From contig CM026559.1 in assembly GCA_015143295.1 (NCBI GenBank), forward strand, positions 20,474,826 to 20,538,825: a DNA stretch of 64,000 nt, read 5' to 3'. Shown piece after piece: positions 47,341-59,813 of this stretch. Under the pieces are notes generated by a model that was not told the DNA's origin, did no database searches, and worked only from the letters and a program-made list of their open reading frames with translations. The stretch comes from Tetracentron sinense. Its lineage: Eukaryota; Streptophyta; Magnoliopsida; Trochodendrales; Trochodendraceae. How positions within the stretch are numbered: the stretch's first letter is position 1; every line of letters begins with the position of its first letter. The position numbers and the translations under genes are program-made.

Positions 47341-50300
47341 AAAAAAACAAGACCTATTTGCATTTGCAGAGAAGCTGTCACCTGTTTTCAAAGGTAGATA
47401 TAACAGTCAACAGTTCATTCCTGTATGAGAGCACTATAAATCTCTGAGGCCAACACACCATATATTGTTCAAAAGAATTAACCACAAACTCAGACCATCA
47501 AGCTGGTGGGCTTTTAAGGATCCAACCAAGTATCAACAAAGGTCAATTTCGAATAAAGTTTGCATTCTTATGGTGCTTCTAGGACAACAAGAAGCATGAC
47601 ATATGCAGTGGAATAAAATTACACAAGCACTCAGGTAATAAAGAATCCTACCTATTCTAGCTGCCTTCCAAAAGAAACCTCGAAACCTGCCAAAGAAGCA
47701 CCGTAAGAATGCAAACTTTATTCGCATGTAATAAAATCTAAAACAAATTAATATGCCCCAAACACAAAACTATCAAATGATATTTCATCAAAACAAGAAG
47801 TATATTAAGGATATTAATCCCAGTTGTTAGCAATATCCCCATATTAACACTAATTTCTGATATCATCATTAGCCTATTAGGCAGCATTCATGAATAATAG
47901 CAAACAGCACCAAATATAAATAAGATCTTTGGAATCAGTCTCTAGTCCCTCAACAAGAAGTAAAAATAATAGAAGCAAATTGTAAAGTCATGTTACAGTA
48001 TCATGAAAAAGAAGAAATGCAATCAGTAAGAGGGAATCTGTAACTGTAAGTAAACTGTTTTCCTTGGTTCAAAGGACAAGACAAAGATCTCCAATCCCTG
48101 CTTAGTATGAATGGAATGATTATATTAGTAGAAAAAGTAAAGTTACATGTTATGAATGCATGAGTAATGACCCTTTAAGTTAAGTCATATAAGAGTGGAA
48201 CAGATCCTCTATGATGAAACCAACTTGCATTAAAGCCTCAAAGCCAACTTGCATCGAAATGACCTGTCTAGGAACTATCCAGATCTAACACCCTAAGTCT
48301 AATGGTGCTCAGAACAAAAGATGATGTGGTTCTTAATTTCCTATTTCTCTACTGTCCTCAACTCAAGGAACTTTTTTTTCTTTGAAATACTATCCGCCTC
48401 TAGAAAAGTTTGAAGCTAATATCTACCAATAAGAGATGCAATGGTTCGGTTTAGTTGGAGTCATGGTCAACCCAAACATGTCTCAAAAAAACCAACTTGA
48501 CCTAGGAAGCCAACTTGGATTCTAATGGTTTAACCAGACCAGTTTTGAATTTTGATACATTCAGATTATTGGATTTTGACCAGACCAATTGTCACCCTCG
48601 AACACAACCCTTAATGGATCCAGTCTATGATGAATTAACATAAACCTGGGCAGAAACCAATAAGTTGAACCAGATTGAGTAAACTCTGGTCTGGTCTGCC
48701 ACTTTGTTGACTAGACCCATTGCCCCCTCTATTCCCCAACTCTGACAACCTAGCTGGAGATACCAGGCAAAAAAAAATGCCATGTCTGTTATTCCAATAA
48801 TTTCAGATCAATATGAAATTTTCTCATACATGGACAGACACTACATAATAGTTCACCTAGCTATTCACAACACAATTAATGTAATTCCATGTAATTCCAG
48901 TAATTCCTTGCCAAAAGAAATTAATAATAATAAAAAATTAATGTCTATTTGAAGTTCAGCTTGCTGTTTTTGTTCTGTAAATACAACTTAGATCACTATT
49001 GCATAATCAGACTTGTTAGATTTGTTTCTGAACACATTGTATAGATTTTAAAGTTAAATTTTCTTATACTTAACTTCTCCTAGAGTCACTAGTTGTATCC
49101 TGGGCATAAGCCTGGACGTATACAGTGATAATGACCTTGAATGAATGATACTCTAAAGCCTTTCATCTTTATATTACATGCTCAAATCAAGTACATCATT
49201 AAAAAAATTCTGAAACAAAATAAAGTAGAGACTCGTTATGTGAGTAAATGCTAACCATGAATATCCAACATCAAAATCCATGGCCCAATAACATACAGGC
49301 CATCTAAACCAAATCAAAATTCCCCATTGAACAGAAGACCAAAAAGAAATTGATTGAACCACCAGCCCCTTAATCAAAACAGCATATCTCTCTTCCTCCT
49401 ATCCGTTGAAATCAAAACAAAGTACAAAAATAGGAATATAAGAAACTCTATCTATCTATATCTGTAATGATTACAACTAACACTCTCCTATACTTATTCA
49501 AGGAATAAAATTGAAAAAAAATGGGATTAAACAGGTGATTGATAGGGTTTTATATTATCTAATAAACAATAAGAATCCATCAAACATACGTAATTAGTTG
49601 TTCCTGTCAAGACACCACAACCTATTGTTTGTGGGTAGTTTCGAACTTGCAGAGTCCGATTATCAGCAAAATAAAGCCATATTAAGGATATTATCATAAG
49701 TAAAAATAACACTTTTTTTCTGAAGAGAAGAACTTCTTAAAGATCAGTCGGATTGCTTCGAGGACACCAAATTCCTCTAAAGTCTAGAATCCAATATCTT
49801 TTCTGAAGCTTTAAAAACCAACAGCAGAGACAACTGCAAGTGGAGAATAGAGTTAAGAATCGAAGCTTTAAAACCCAAAAACTCATTAAAAAAAAAATGA
49901 AGAAGAAAACCCTAGATGATCGTCACTTTCAAAATCCAGCGTACGTGTTCCCAACATCTAGCCTTGACGCTCACAAAATCGCAATGGTTATGTTGGGAGC
50001 TAATCTAAAACTAACAAAGGATTAGAACTAAGAGAAATTCAGATTTATTTTAACATAAAAACTAATCTAAATTGTACATAAGAACAGATTTTAAAGTAGC
50101 AAGAGAAGCCTTAAAAAAAAACAGATCAGATCCTAAACTATCTAATATTATCCAACTAAAGTAGACCCAAAAAATCCAGTGTTACTCTAACTTAAACAAG
50201 AACCTAGATTTTATCAAAACTAATCTAGAGATTAATCTAAATTTTAAAAAAAATGAATTAACTTGAGAATAGAATTTTATCTAATCAAAACTAGCCTAGG

Positions 50301-50439
50301 AATTAAATAGGAGCAAATATAAACTAAACATTGTTAATTTCAGATTATTAAAGACAAAAACAAAGGAATGAGAAATGGATATACCTACTACAGACGTGGA
50401 GGATGGGATAGGGTGCGGGACCAAGCTAGAGAAAAAGAG
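47341..50439. other. AT-rich DNA, no supported gene
   Basis: Intron-like AT-rich sequence with no ORF above about 65 codons that looks coding. A possible short exon with AG and GT borders lies on the minus strand near 47,648-47,690, but it cannot be tied to a gene. Confidence 0.45.
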
Positions 50440-50798
50440 TTGATTCTGCCACAGGTCCTTTAAAACCAGTTCTAGTTAATTCCATGATCAATGCCTACAA
50501 GCATGTGAGTAATTCTCTTTCAATTCTGTCTAAGCCAGGGCCGTTAAAAGGCGGTCCTAACCGGCAGCTCATGGGTTTTCCGAAATGGGTGTCCCGGAAA
50601 GATCGACGGATTTTGCAGAGTGAAGTGGAGTACGACCCAAGTGAGGTGCTTACAGTGGCTGCAGATGGGACAGGAAACTTCACCAGGATCACAGACGCCA
50701 TTAATTTTGCTCCTAATAACAGTTACAGTAGGATAATTATCTATGTTAGAGAAGGGGTGTACAGGGAAAGGGGGCATGGCTACTGTTTTGGGGACTGA
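50440..50798 (+). pseudogene. Pectinesterase (PMEI-PME) gene fragment
   Basis: The fragment reads PVLVNSMINAYKHVSNSLS, then GPNRQLMGFPKWVSRKDRR, then EVLTVAADGTGNFTRITDAI and RIIIYVREGVYRE. This is the linker between the inhibitor domain and the catalytic domain of type-I pectin methylesterases, plus the first strands of the catalytic beta-helix. In the family these enzymes demethylate cell-wall pectin. The similarity stops near 50,770 with unrelated residues and a stop at 50,796. The catalytic Gln/Asp/Asp/Arg region and the N-terminal inhibitor domain are absent. It is a non-functional piece of one exon, probably captured by the surrounding CACTA element. Confidence 0.88.
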
Positions 50799-51968
50799 AC
50801 ATGGGTACTCTCTTTGACATGGTCATTGAGAATGATCTTTTTTAAAGGCAATTTTCCATGATGCTGAATCTGCATGTGGGTAGGTTGGAGTTGTCACTTA
50901 GGAATAAAGGCATGAGGAAGTGCAGAGTTTCTGGGTAACATGGACTTACAAATTGAGAGTGAAAAGGAAAAAAATACATCAATAGCAACCTTCTCATCCA
51001 AGTCAAAACAAGCAAACGATACAATCAACCACTTTCAAAAGCTTGTAGATAAAGAAAAGAATCACCAGAAGAAACCAACATATAGTAGAGTTTAATGCTT
51101 CTTCCACTTAAAGCCCACATTGACCTAATTTCAGAAATTTTCAAAAACCAGACCTCAAAACTCTACTTTAAACTAGATAACCAAACACAAGTTTTCATCC
51201 ACTCATGTTTAGCGAATGGGGGTTTAAAAAGCAACTTCTCAAGTATGCAACCAAACGTCTTTTACTCTAAATGACTTTTGCAAATATTTTCAAAAGTTGT
51301 TCTAGAGAAGTCCTCTTCTTATAGAAGATTAACCAAACAAGGCTTTCGAAGGACTTGGGCGGCAGCCCTTTTATTTACATGACAAAAAAGAAATGCAGCC
51401 TAAAGACTCACAATGCCTGAGATAGTCAGGATTTAAGGATGAATTGGAATCAAGAAAGCAATAAATATTTTCAGTCAGTTCTTAGAAAGAGAATGATCTC
51501 GTAGAAGATTGAAAACTGAAACAACAAACTTGGTAGCCATCACTTGGGAGCCTGGGCTATCTGAAAAATCCCAAACCTTAAGCAACTAAACATTAGTGTC
51601 TATTTTGGATGAGGTACATGACTAGCTAGTTCAATGGGCCAACAAAGGCCGAAGATTATGGAGACACAGTTCCACCTTGTGAAGTGCAAATTAATGTTAT
51701 GAACTGATGGCCAAATACTAGAAAACTGACGCAGATCACAGTCTATAGTCTATACTATAATCCTTTCAGATACTGAGAAAACAAATCGTGGAAATAGCGA
51801 GATCCAACATTTTCTCTGCTAGCTAGGATGAAAGCAAACGCATTTATTCAAGAATTAAAAATATATTCTTTTCATTTTGTTGACCTAGAAAGCATGGTGA
51901 CAACATGATACTATTGATAGAAAATAAAGATGACTAAAACAGAACTCCATAGAATTTAGTTAACTTAC
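50799..51968. other. Non-coding DNA
   Basis: No supported gene or RNA. Sequence near 51,120-51,345 has MITE-like strings (ACCAAACACAAG, AACCAAACAAGG), but clear inverted ends were not found. Confidence 0.4.
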
Positions 51969-52992
51969 CAGCTCAGAGCTCTGACTTGTGATGGAAGTAA
52001 CTAGTGGGCCATCAGGACCAGACAATATTCCAGTGCCACCCTGTCAATCACAGCATCGTGTAAGTTCTAATATCATAAAAGAAATGTTAATGAAAAAATT
52101 ATCCATCGTATTCTCTGTTTGTGCTATGAGTATTGAACAAAGAAGGTATCCCAACCCTCTTCTAAAATGAAAAAAAAAATCACTGTAATCACCCAAATTT
52201 AGAAAGAAAAAAATACATGACTATCAAAAGCAAAGAAAACAAATAATTACAATGTTGTACAAGATGATATTATAACCAACCTCTTTACTCCTGATGGCCA
52301 TTTGCCCTGGTGGGGGAGCAGGTAGTGCTTGTGCGGGAAGAGACAGACTTGCCCCATCCAATCTTCAACTTCTCTAATGGATCAAATCAAACTTCTCTAA
52401 TCAATCAAACTTCTCTAATGGATAACCTAACCAAAATCAACACTAGATGCCTCAATTCCGAAGAAAATAAAATGATCAAAGAGAACATAAAGCCCTAACC
52501 GCATGAAATCACAGTAGAAAAAGAATTGCTATTAACGTACACAGAGGATTAACCAAATCATCATCACAAAAGTACGAGATTCAAATGAAATGCAGGATCC
52601 AAGTCAATAACTACCTTAAAAAGCTGAAATTGTCAAAAAATCAAACAAATCAACACCTTTATACCCTAGATTCTGTAAAAAAACACAATCCAACGTCAAA
52701 ATCACTTCTAAAAGCTGTGAAAATCTGACAAAAAGAAAAGCTCACAGAGAGAGATTTGAACCATGGGAAAAGCCCCAAAATTAGGATGAGATGAACTCCG
52801 GAGATGTCGATTGAGAGATTGGAAGTAGCACAATATGGGGTTGAAGAAGATGTGATGAAGAAATTAAAAAGATTGGATCCGCTCACCTGAGATTTCAGCC
52901 ACCAATGAGGAGAGGGGAATATCCAGCCGTAACCCTTTCGAAGAGGGGAAGATTTCCGCTTAGGAGAGCTGCGAGAGAGAGAGAGAGATCGT
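51969..52992 (-). CDS. Possible split gene fragment, unrecognised
   Basis: On the minus strand a CT-rich leader (about 52,970-52,992) leads to a donor CTCAG|GTGAGC at 52,887. A possible small exon (52,306-52,281) then has an ATG at 52,301 encoding MAIRSKE before GAG|GTTGG. A clear exon of 72 bp follows (52,040-51,969), bordered by TTGACAG| and |GTAAGTT and encoding 24 residues starting GGTGILSGPDGPLVTSIT. The last two join in phase. No downstream exon was identified and the product is not recognised. It may be the 5' end of a host gene captured by the CACTA element, or chance. Confidence 0.3.
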
Positions 52993-55640
52993 GCCCTAAA
53001 TCGTAACCCCTTAGTTGTTAATTGTTATGAGTCGAAAATAAAATAACTTTAATTAACTGTCGTTGTTAGCGCAAACAGTTTTCCACTGTTATGAGCTGTT
53101 CTTCATGCCAAAATAGCCGTCCTTTATTTGACAACCGCCCAAGGCCGTTGTTTTTTGCGACATACTAGTGTCCTATTTATACCTTATTCACGTAATGAGT
53201 CAGGAAAAAAAAGGAATAAATCTGACTAACCTGAACTTGTGTCGTTGAAGGAGATGGAGAGTGAGAAATTTTGTTTCATAAATCGGAAGTTATTGTCGTT
53301 GGAGGATATATAAAGACAAAAAGGAGGGAGCTAGGGCTGGTTTTCTTCTCACTGTCGGGGATTGTTCTTAGCAATGGATTGCTTGCGAAGAGTGAAACAA
53401 CATCTGTAAGATCGAAGGCCTGAAATCCAGTGCTCTTAGAGCACAGTCTCGGTGGTCTCGGCCCTAAGGGGGTCTCAGAAGCTTTTCTAAATCAAATATT
53501 AACCATGCACATGGGGTCAGATTTCTAAATACAATATTGAGATATCTATACGACTCGATTAAAAAAAAGATAGAATAAATCTAACTCACCGGAACTTAGT
53601 GTCATTGGAGGAGATGGAATTTTGGTTCACAAGTGGGAATATATTCAGCTTTTTGCTTGTGATTTGAATGATCCCACACCTACTTAAAACATAAAAATGT
53701 GAATAAATATAACTTCCAAAAAGATATTGTCGTTGGAGAATATAGAGAAAAAAAGAAGGGAGGCGAGTTTTATCTTTGCTGCTGGGATAGATGGGGTTAA
53801 AATTTTGAGATGATTCTCTTGAAAGGGTGTTGTTTGGCAGGTTTCGTTTTGGGTGGGATGTGAAGAAGATTCAAGAGACAAAAGAAAAGGAAAAGAAGAG
53901 AGAGATAAAGAGGCAGCTTATCTATCCAAGTGTTATACTGAAGATGAAAGGGAAGACTGAGATTAGAAAGGGGTCATATGGTGCTTTCAAGGCTCAGAAT
54001 GAGGTATAATTGGTTTTTGAAAGATTGAAGAGTGAAACATCACACACAATCCCGAAACCGGTTGGAACCCAAAACTGTTTCACTATGCAACACGGGCAGG
54101 TCAATCTGACGTGTCTCATCAAGTGGTTTAGTAATAGATAATAGAATAGATGGGAAGAGTTGCGTCCTAAAAACTGAAAGTTGCATGGCCTCAACAATTG
54201 CGTCCCAAAAAGTGAAGATTTGTGTAATCTAAACAAAATAGGAATCTCTTAAAAATCATTGTTTAAATTAGAGAAATCAAAGTGACATGTGTCATGGTAG
54301 TCCTACATTAATTTAACATACATAAGCACTCATATATACATGTGTCGAGGCATATACATTTATAACGAAACCAATAGCAAGATGTGGGATTTGTGCATCC
54401 AAGCAATCAATGACAAATAGCAAAATGAATAATATAACCAGTTAAAAAGTATCTGAGTTAGATAAATATTCCATTTTTTTTATGGGTAAATATTCCCATT
54501 CTTATGACCACTAATATCAAGTCCATCATTTAACCTGTAAGTTAAATACCCAAGCTTTAAAATCTTGATCAATTTGACTAAGAACAAGTCTACAAGTGGA
54601 TATAAAATGACTAAAAGGACATGAACAACTCTCAAAATGCAAACCCATTGTGAGTAAAGAAATAATTAGTTTTTATCATATTACTCTCATATGATGGTTT
54701 GAGGAAAAGGGAAAATAAATACTCCCAGGTAATGACTTTAGAGAAAGAGAAGAAATTAAATGTGTGGAGAGAAGGTGGTGATATACCAATAAACTCCAAT
54801 TTTATGGCTGTATATCCTTACTTTTAAATTGCAACTCTTAAGACAAGAACTATAACCATGTCCGGATGACAGAAAGTAAGCCAATATACCAAATAAAACA
54901 AAGTAAAAGATGAAAAAAAATACATACCATATATAATTCATATTTTTTTTACTTCTTCATCAGGATTGAGCTGCTCTATTTCAGATTACCTATATATAAA
55001 TACACAAAATTATAAACTAATTAAGAAAACATATGACCAAATTGTATTTTACTCGCAATTCAAGTAAGATCGACAACAGTATGAAATAAAAGAATATTAT
55101 ATAAAAAATTAGAATCATATCTAAAGTGCTGAAAACCTTCAGTTTCATGTACTAGAGCTTTGCGTAAAGCTAATTCATCTGCAATAAATAAATAAAATGT
55201 TAGCAAGACCCCTAATTTCCAATTCATAAAACTTAATGAAATGGAAGAAATACAATAAAGCAATTAAAATAGGAGAAATACCTTAAACTAATTTGAATCA
55301 ACCAACAGCGAAATCGTATTACCTTATTCTTTCTTGCTTCCCGAAAGTTCCAATACGAAGAAGATCAAAAGAATTCAACACTTATAATGTATAAAAAAAA
55401 TACTCTTAAAATTTCAGAGAAGAGAACAATGAGTAATCCTTAAACATAAACCCTTGAATTCCGACCCTAACTTTCGATTTAGCAGTAAAAACAATAAGAA
55501 AAAAGAATCAATTAAGGAGTTTCACTTCTTAATTAAACTGACTAAACAAGTTGAATAAATATGGTTAATATTAAACAAATGACTCTATCCACGAGGGAAT
55601 CACAAAAAGAAAAGTAGGTGTGTGACACATAAAGACAGAT
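52993..55640. other. AT-rich DNA with a diverged duplication, no supported gene
   Basis: Two related stretches near 53,230-53,310 and 53,585-53,745 share GGAGATGGA and TTGTCGTTGGAG(G/A)ATATA, so they are an old local duplication. A TATA-like GGATATATAAAG lies near 53,305. A Lys-rich ORF at 53,827-54,009 has no recognisable motif and I do not call it. Confidence 0.45.
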
Positions 55641-55647
55641 CATGTCA

Positions 55648-57392
55648 TTAATGCTGGGTAGCATCTGGCGGCTGGGTTTCGTCTGTGTCATACTCTGAAA
55701 ATGTGGTCATATTGTTAACATTCCGCTGGAAGCTATCCATAACGCCTTGCATTCTTGTCACTTGGCCTTGTAGGGAAGAAATGATTTCCCCCTGTGACTG
55801 TATCATCGCCATGAGCGCCGCCTCAGATGCGGTATGTCGAGCCTCAGATGCAGTATGTCGAGCTTCGGATGAATCCAACTGGCGTTGCAACCGCTCAGAA
55901 TGTGCTGTGGCACCTGCTACACGCATATCAGTGGGTGTGACCCCATGCCCATATGTACGCACACGGCCATGAGTGTCGGGGCCCATGACTTGCATGAAAA
56001 TCTCATTGCGGGCAGTTCTGCTAGCACTGCTATCAGGGCGCTGGGTCATGATCTCATTAACCTGCCTCTGAAATCCATAAATGATTCAAATCAAAATAGG
56101 CGACTACCAAATTTAAGGCAATACGGATATTTTAACACTAATAATACTATAGATTCCTTTAGCATTCACATACCATCACTGTCTCGGACGCTTCATCCAC
56201 AAGAGTCCCATCTCGTTTTCTATGAGTGAGCATCCAGAACGTCAACCTATCGGGCTCCTCTCCTTCAGGATGTGCACGTTGCTATAAACATAAACAATTT
56301 ACAAAATTAAACAAATGTATACAGACTGAAATTAAAAGTTACGAAAGTAACACAAACATGTTAAAATTAAACAACCTTGAAGAAAGTAACACGAACATGT
56401 TAAAATTAAACAACCTTAAAGAAAGTAACAAAAACATGTTAAAATTAAAACTGAAACAGAAATCCCAAAATCGATCCCAAACACAGTATATATAATGCAG
56501 TAATAATGTTGTTTTTAAATCCAAAGAATGATCGAGGATTTAAAATTTGGATATAAAAAATAAGTGTTAATTTCAGACTGCTACACAGTCCCTAAACATG
56601 TTCAGACATTCAGATTTTGATCACCAATCATTGACCATAAATTTGGAGTGCAATACAGTCTAATCAAAAATCAAATACTGAGGTTGAGGCACCCAGTTAT
56701 CAAGCAAATCCTAGAATGTAATGCATCTCATGGAAGAATTACAAAAAAAAAAATCAGATTTTAAGCATCAATTGTCGAGCATAAATCTGAACTGTGGTAC
56801 AATCTAAACAAAGATCAAGCATTGAGATTACGGCACTCATTTACAAAGCAAAAAAAACTGGACTGCAATGCATACTTTGAACAACATAAATCAAATCTAT
56901 AGCAACGTGACAATGAGCACAAATTTGGACTGCAATGTTCAGACATTTAGATTTTTTTTATCCTCACTATGGATGGTAATGTTAAAATATACCAGCTCTG
57001 CGCGGTAGCGGCAGTATGGCTTTGTCCCAGCAGTGTGGGACATAGTTGACTTGCCCCGATTTGCCTTATTCCGTTTCGAAATTACCTATAATACAATGAA
57101 ACAAGGGTCAGTTTTAGCTTTAATTGCAGAAAATTCACAAAATAAATGTAATTAAACTTAAAAGTGTCTTTCAATATCATACATTTGCTTCAGGGGTATG
57201 CAAATAATCTACATATTGCCTCCATTGATCTGGATCTACTCGATGGTCGAAATGTCTGTACTGATCATGCAAAGGCATATCCAGGTCAAAATGGCTGTCT
57301 CTAATCTCTTGTCGCCAACCCCGAAAAAGGTCACCCATTTTACCCATGACCCATTTTTTCACTTTTGGACCCTCAAGTCCATCGAATTTTGC
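55648..57392 (-). CDS. Transposase_24 (Ptta/En/Spm-type) gene, 5'-truncated, four exons
   Basis: Four minus-strand exons: 57,392-57,183, 57,085-56,993, 56,281-56,174 and 56,067-55,648. All have GT...AG borders, all introns lie in phase 0, and the joined frame is open for about 276 residues. Exon 1 has KKWVMGKMGDLFRGWRQEIR and VDPDQWRQYVDYLHT. Exon 2 has KRNKANRGKSTMSHTAGTKP. Exon 3 has FWMLTHRKRDGTLVDEASET. This is the typical sequence of the plant transposase (Ptta/En/Spm) family found in CACTA elements. Exon 4 holds a tandem seven-residue duplication (SEARHTA twice) and a coiled-coil-like stretch (ALMAMIQSQGEIISSLQGQV). The N-terminal exon(s) should lie to the right but are lost at the gap and element 3. 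No frame damage is visible, so it may have been active recently. Confidence 0.8.
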
Positions 57393-57552
57393 CTGCACCA
57401 AAGCATTCAAACACACCAAGAGCTCCATATTATATCATAAACAATGTCTCGTTCAAATTATGGAACATAAATATGTTTACAAATAAAAGCACTAAAATAA
57501 TAAGGACTATAATGCATCAAGGATTTTTTTATATGGTTTTCACTTGGAAAAA

Positions 57553-57563
57553 NNNNNNNNNNN
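57553..57563. other. Assembly gap (11 N)
   Basis: Eleven N bases. Sequence to the right is already inside the LTR of Tekay element 3, about 110 bp in from where its TGTAG end should be. Sequence to the left is not LTR-like. The true gap is therefore larger than eleven bases. Confidence 0.97.
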
Positions 57564-57684
57564 CGTCAGAATGGCGTTTTTCGAAAAGACGAACCCAACG
57601 CAAGTTGGATCGTCGACATCCGACGAGGAGTCAAAAGATAGGTCAAAACAGTCCAGACATACAGAGAAGCCGCACCTCGCTCGG

Positions 57685-57860
57685 GTCAGTCAGCGATCGA
57701 GCGGTCCATAAACGATCGATCGTAGCTATCGCTGCGGTCAGAAAATTTTGTATGGGGAAGTTTTCCAGAGAGTGAGTTTTTGAGCGTTCGATGGTTCATA
57801 AAAACCGATCGATCTGTAGGCAACCGATCGAATCGGTCATGAACACCGATCGCTCGGTTT
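57685..57860. repeat. CGATCGATCG palindromes in LTR of element 3
   Basis: Cores such as AACGATCGATCGTAG (about 57,710), AACCGATCGATCTG (57,802), AACCGATCGAATCGG (57,821) and ACCGATCGCTCGG (57,846) are spaced by 15-40 bp. They are in the LTR position homologous to the arrays of element 1. Confidence 0.8.
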
Positions 57861-58856
57861 CGCTGTTTTTGTTGAGAAATTTCAGAAGGGCCTTTATCGT
57901 CTTTGGGGGTTTTACAAACCCTTTCTCCTTAAGGCTTGCCCGAGGCCTTAGGGCTCATTCACAACACTCTTTAAGGGATTTTGAGAGATAGATTAGAGAG
58001 AGAGGAGAAGGGGATTTGGCAAATTAGGGTGTTTCCATCGGAGAAGAAGCAAAGGGGTGGAGACCTAGATCGTCCCCAAGCACATTTCTTCAAGATTTCA
58101 ATCTCAGCTCGTGTTGGGTTCCATTCTCCAAGCTAGGCAGAACCCAAGACGTTGTTGAAAGGGTTTATTCCCCAACTCAAGTCCCTTCAAGCAAAGGTGT
58201 TCTTCCTTCAAGTGGGATGCTTCAATCAAGGTTTCTACCAAGGATCAAGCCTGATTTAATGTTAGTACACCCTACTAACTTACCCTAGCAATAAATATAG
58301 GTTTTCCTTATGAAATGTGATTTATGCTATATGTTTGCACCCAATAAAATGTATCATCTCCAATGAACCTAATAAGATAAGAAAAAAGGTTGGATGTGTG
58401 GTGGGGTGGTGACTGTGGCGATTGGATTGACGAGGTGTTTGGCGGTGAGTGTGTGATGGAACTGGGGGATGGGTTACTTTACACAATAATGAACATACCT
58501 TGATTTTGGATGGAAAGTAGCACTAAAAAGAAGAAGATTGAAACCATTAAGGAAACCTTGCCTGCTATGTGTTTGATAAAATGATAAACAGGATAACTGG
58601 ACTAATGAAGACAATGGAAAAGAAAAGTGTGTAATTGTTCTTAGAAAATGATAAATTGCTCAATGTGCTATATGTTGCCTAAATTTAATACCACTATGTT
58701 AAGGATTGAAATCCGCCCATCAGTCAGTGACCCGCTCCGTTCAAGGATGTCATCATGATTACACTCTGACCACCCAGCACACCCAAAGCAGGCATGCATG
58801 CATGAAACCGGTTTTTCAAGATTGTATTTGCTATATGAAATGCAAGAAGAGAACAT

Positions 58857-59110
58857 GACAAGGAGGTTGTAAGCACAAGGAAGGTGTGCTAGCCTCTGGC
58901 TCACAAGAGAAATGAAGCAAGAAGAACATGGACAAAGGAGGTGGTAGCCAAAGGAAGGGTGCTCGCCTCTGGCTCACAAGAGAAAAGAACAAGAACATGA
59001 CACGGAGGTGGGTAGCCCAAGGAAGGGTGCTAGCTTGCTCACAGAGAAAGGGAACAAGAACATGACAAGGAGGTTGGAGCCCAAGGAAGGGTGCTAGCCT
59101 CAGGCTCACA
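58857..59110. repeat. LTR tandem modules in element 3, four copies
   Basis: Four units of ACAAGGAGGTNG...GGTGCTAGCCTCTGGCTCAC, the inverse of the modules in the LTRs of element 1. The third unit is shortened to GCTAGCTTGCTCAC. Confidence 0.85.
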
Positions 59111-59801
59111 AGTTATACAGTCAAGAACAAATCAAGACATGGAAATACAAGACAAGGGACAAGGATACACATACATGATTTGACCGAGACCGGAAAAGGG
59201 TTTCCGGAGACATGAGTTTACCGAGGTTTTGCCATCATACCGGCATGTCAAGGATTATGGATATGTATCTTATGCTTCACGATTGCTTTAAATTAATTCT
59301 TGTATTTCCTCACTGTGTTATGCTTTCCTATTGTTATGGTTGCTAGTAGTTTGTACTCGCTGAGTATTCCATGCCAGCCGTTATTTTATGTCGGCACGGT
59401 ACTGTGGATGTCCTGAGCCCGAGCCTTGGGTCGAGGCAGGAGTATGTGAGGAGAGGGAGCCACCTATACCATGGCATCTCAAGAGGATGGGGACGTGGAT
59501 GTTTGGGCCATACCTCGACTACTGTGAGAGGAGAGTGTAGCGAGTTCCTTTTTGTATTTGATAGGTGGGCAGTCAACTTTACTTGATTGTTATTGAGTAT
59601 GTTAACTTGGCATACTATATGGAGTATAGAAGAAAAGAAAAAGTTGGCTTATGCTTCCGCATTATGTTAGTTTCCGCGCATTGATTATCTTGTATTATAT
59701 GATGTTGGAGCCTCTTGCATTACAGGATGGTTGACAGGTACACGTAGTCACCTCTAAAGTATCCCTTAACTCCTAGGGGGTATTTTGGGGCGTGACAGAA
59801 G

Positions 59802-59813
59802 TGGTATCAGAGC
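59802..59813 (+). other. Primer-binding site of element 3 (tRNA-iMet)
   Basis: TGGTATCAGAGC, an exact match to the usual plant initiator-Met primer site, lies four bases after the LTR end. Confidence 0.95.

Larger units (their letters stand above)
57564..59797 (+). repeat. 5' LTR of Tekay element 3 (start missing)
   Basis: The LTR ends GGGGCGTGACA at 59,797. Its first sequence after the gap (CGTCAGAATGGCG... AACCCAACGCAAGTTGG) matches the inverse of the last 200 bp of the LTRs of elements 1 and 2. CGATCG-rich palindromes lie at 57,685-57,860 and tandem modules at 58,857-59,110. Confidence 0.88.

Noticed and set aside
47533-47727. Cys/Phe-rich 64-codon minus-strand ORF
   Set aside because: No domain and AT-rich intron-like context. 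A short exon with AG and GT borders nearby could not be linked to others.
53827-54009. Lys-rich 60-codon ORF
   Set aside because: Low-complexity composition and no recognisable motif or splice context.
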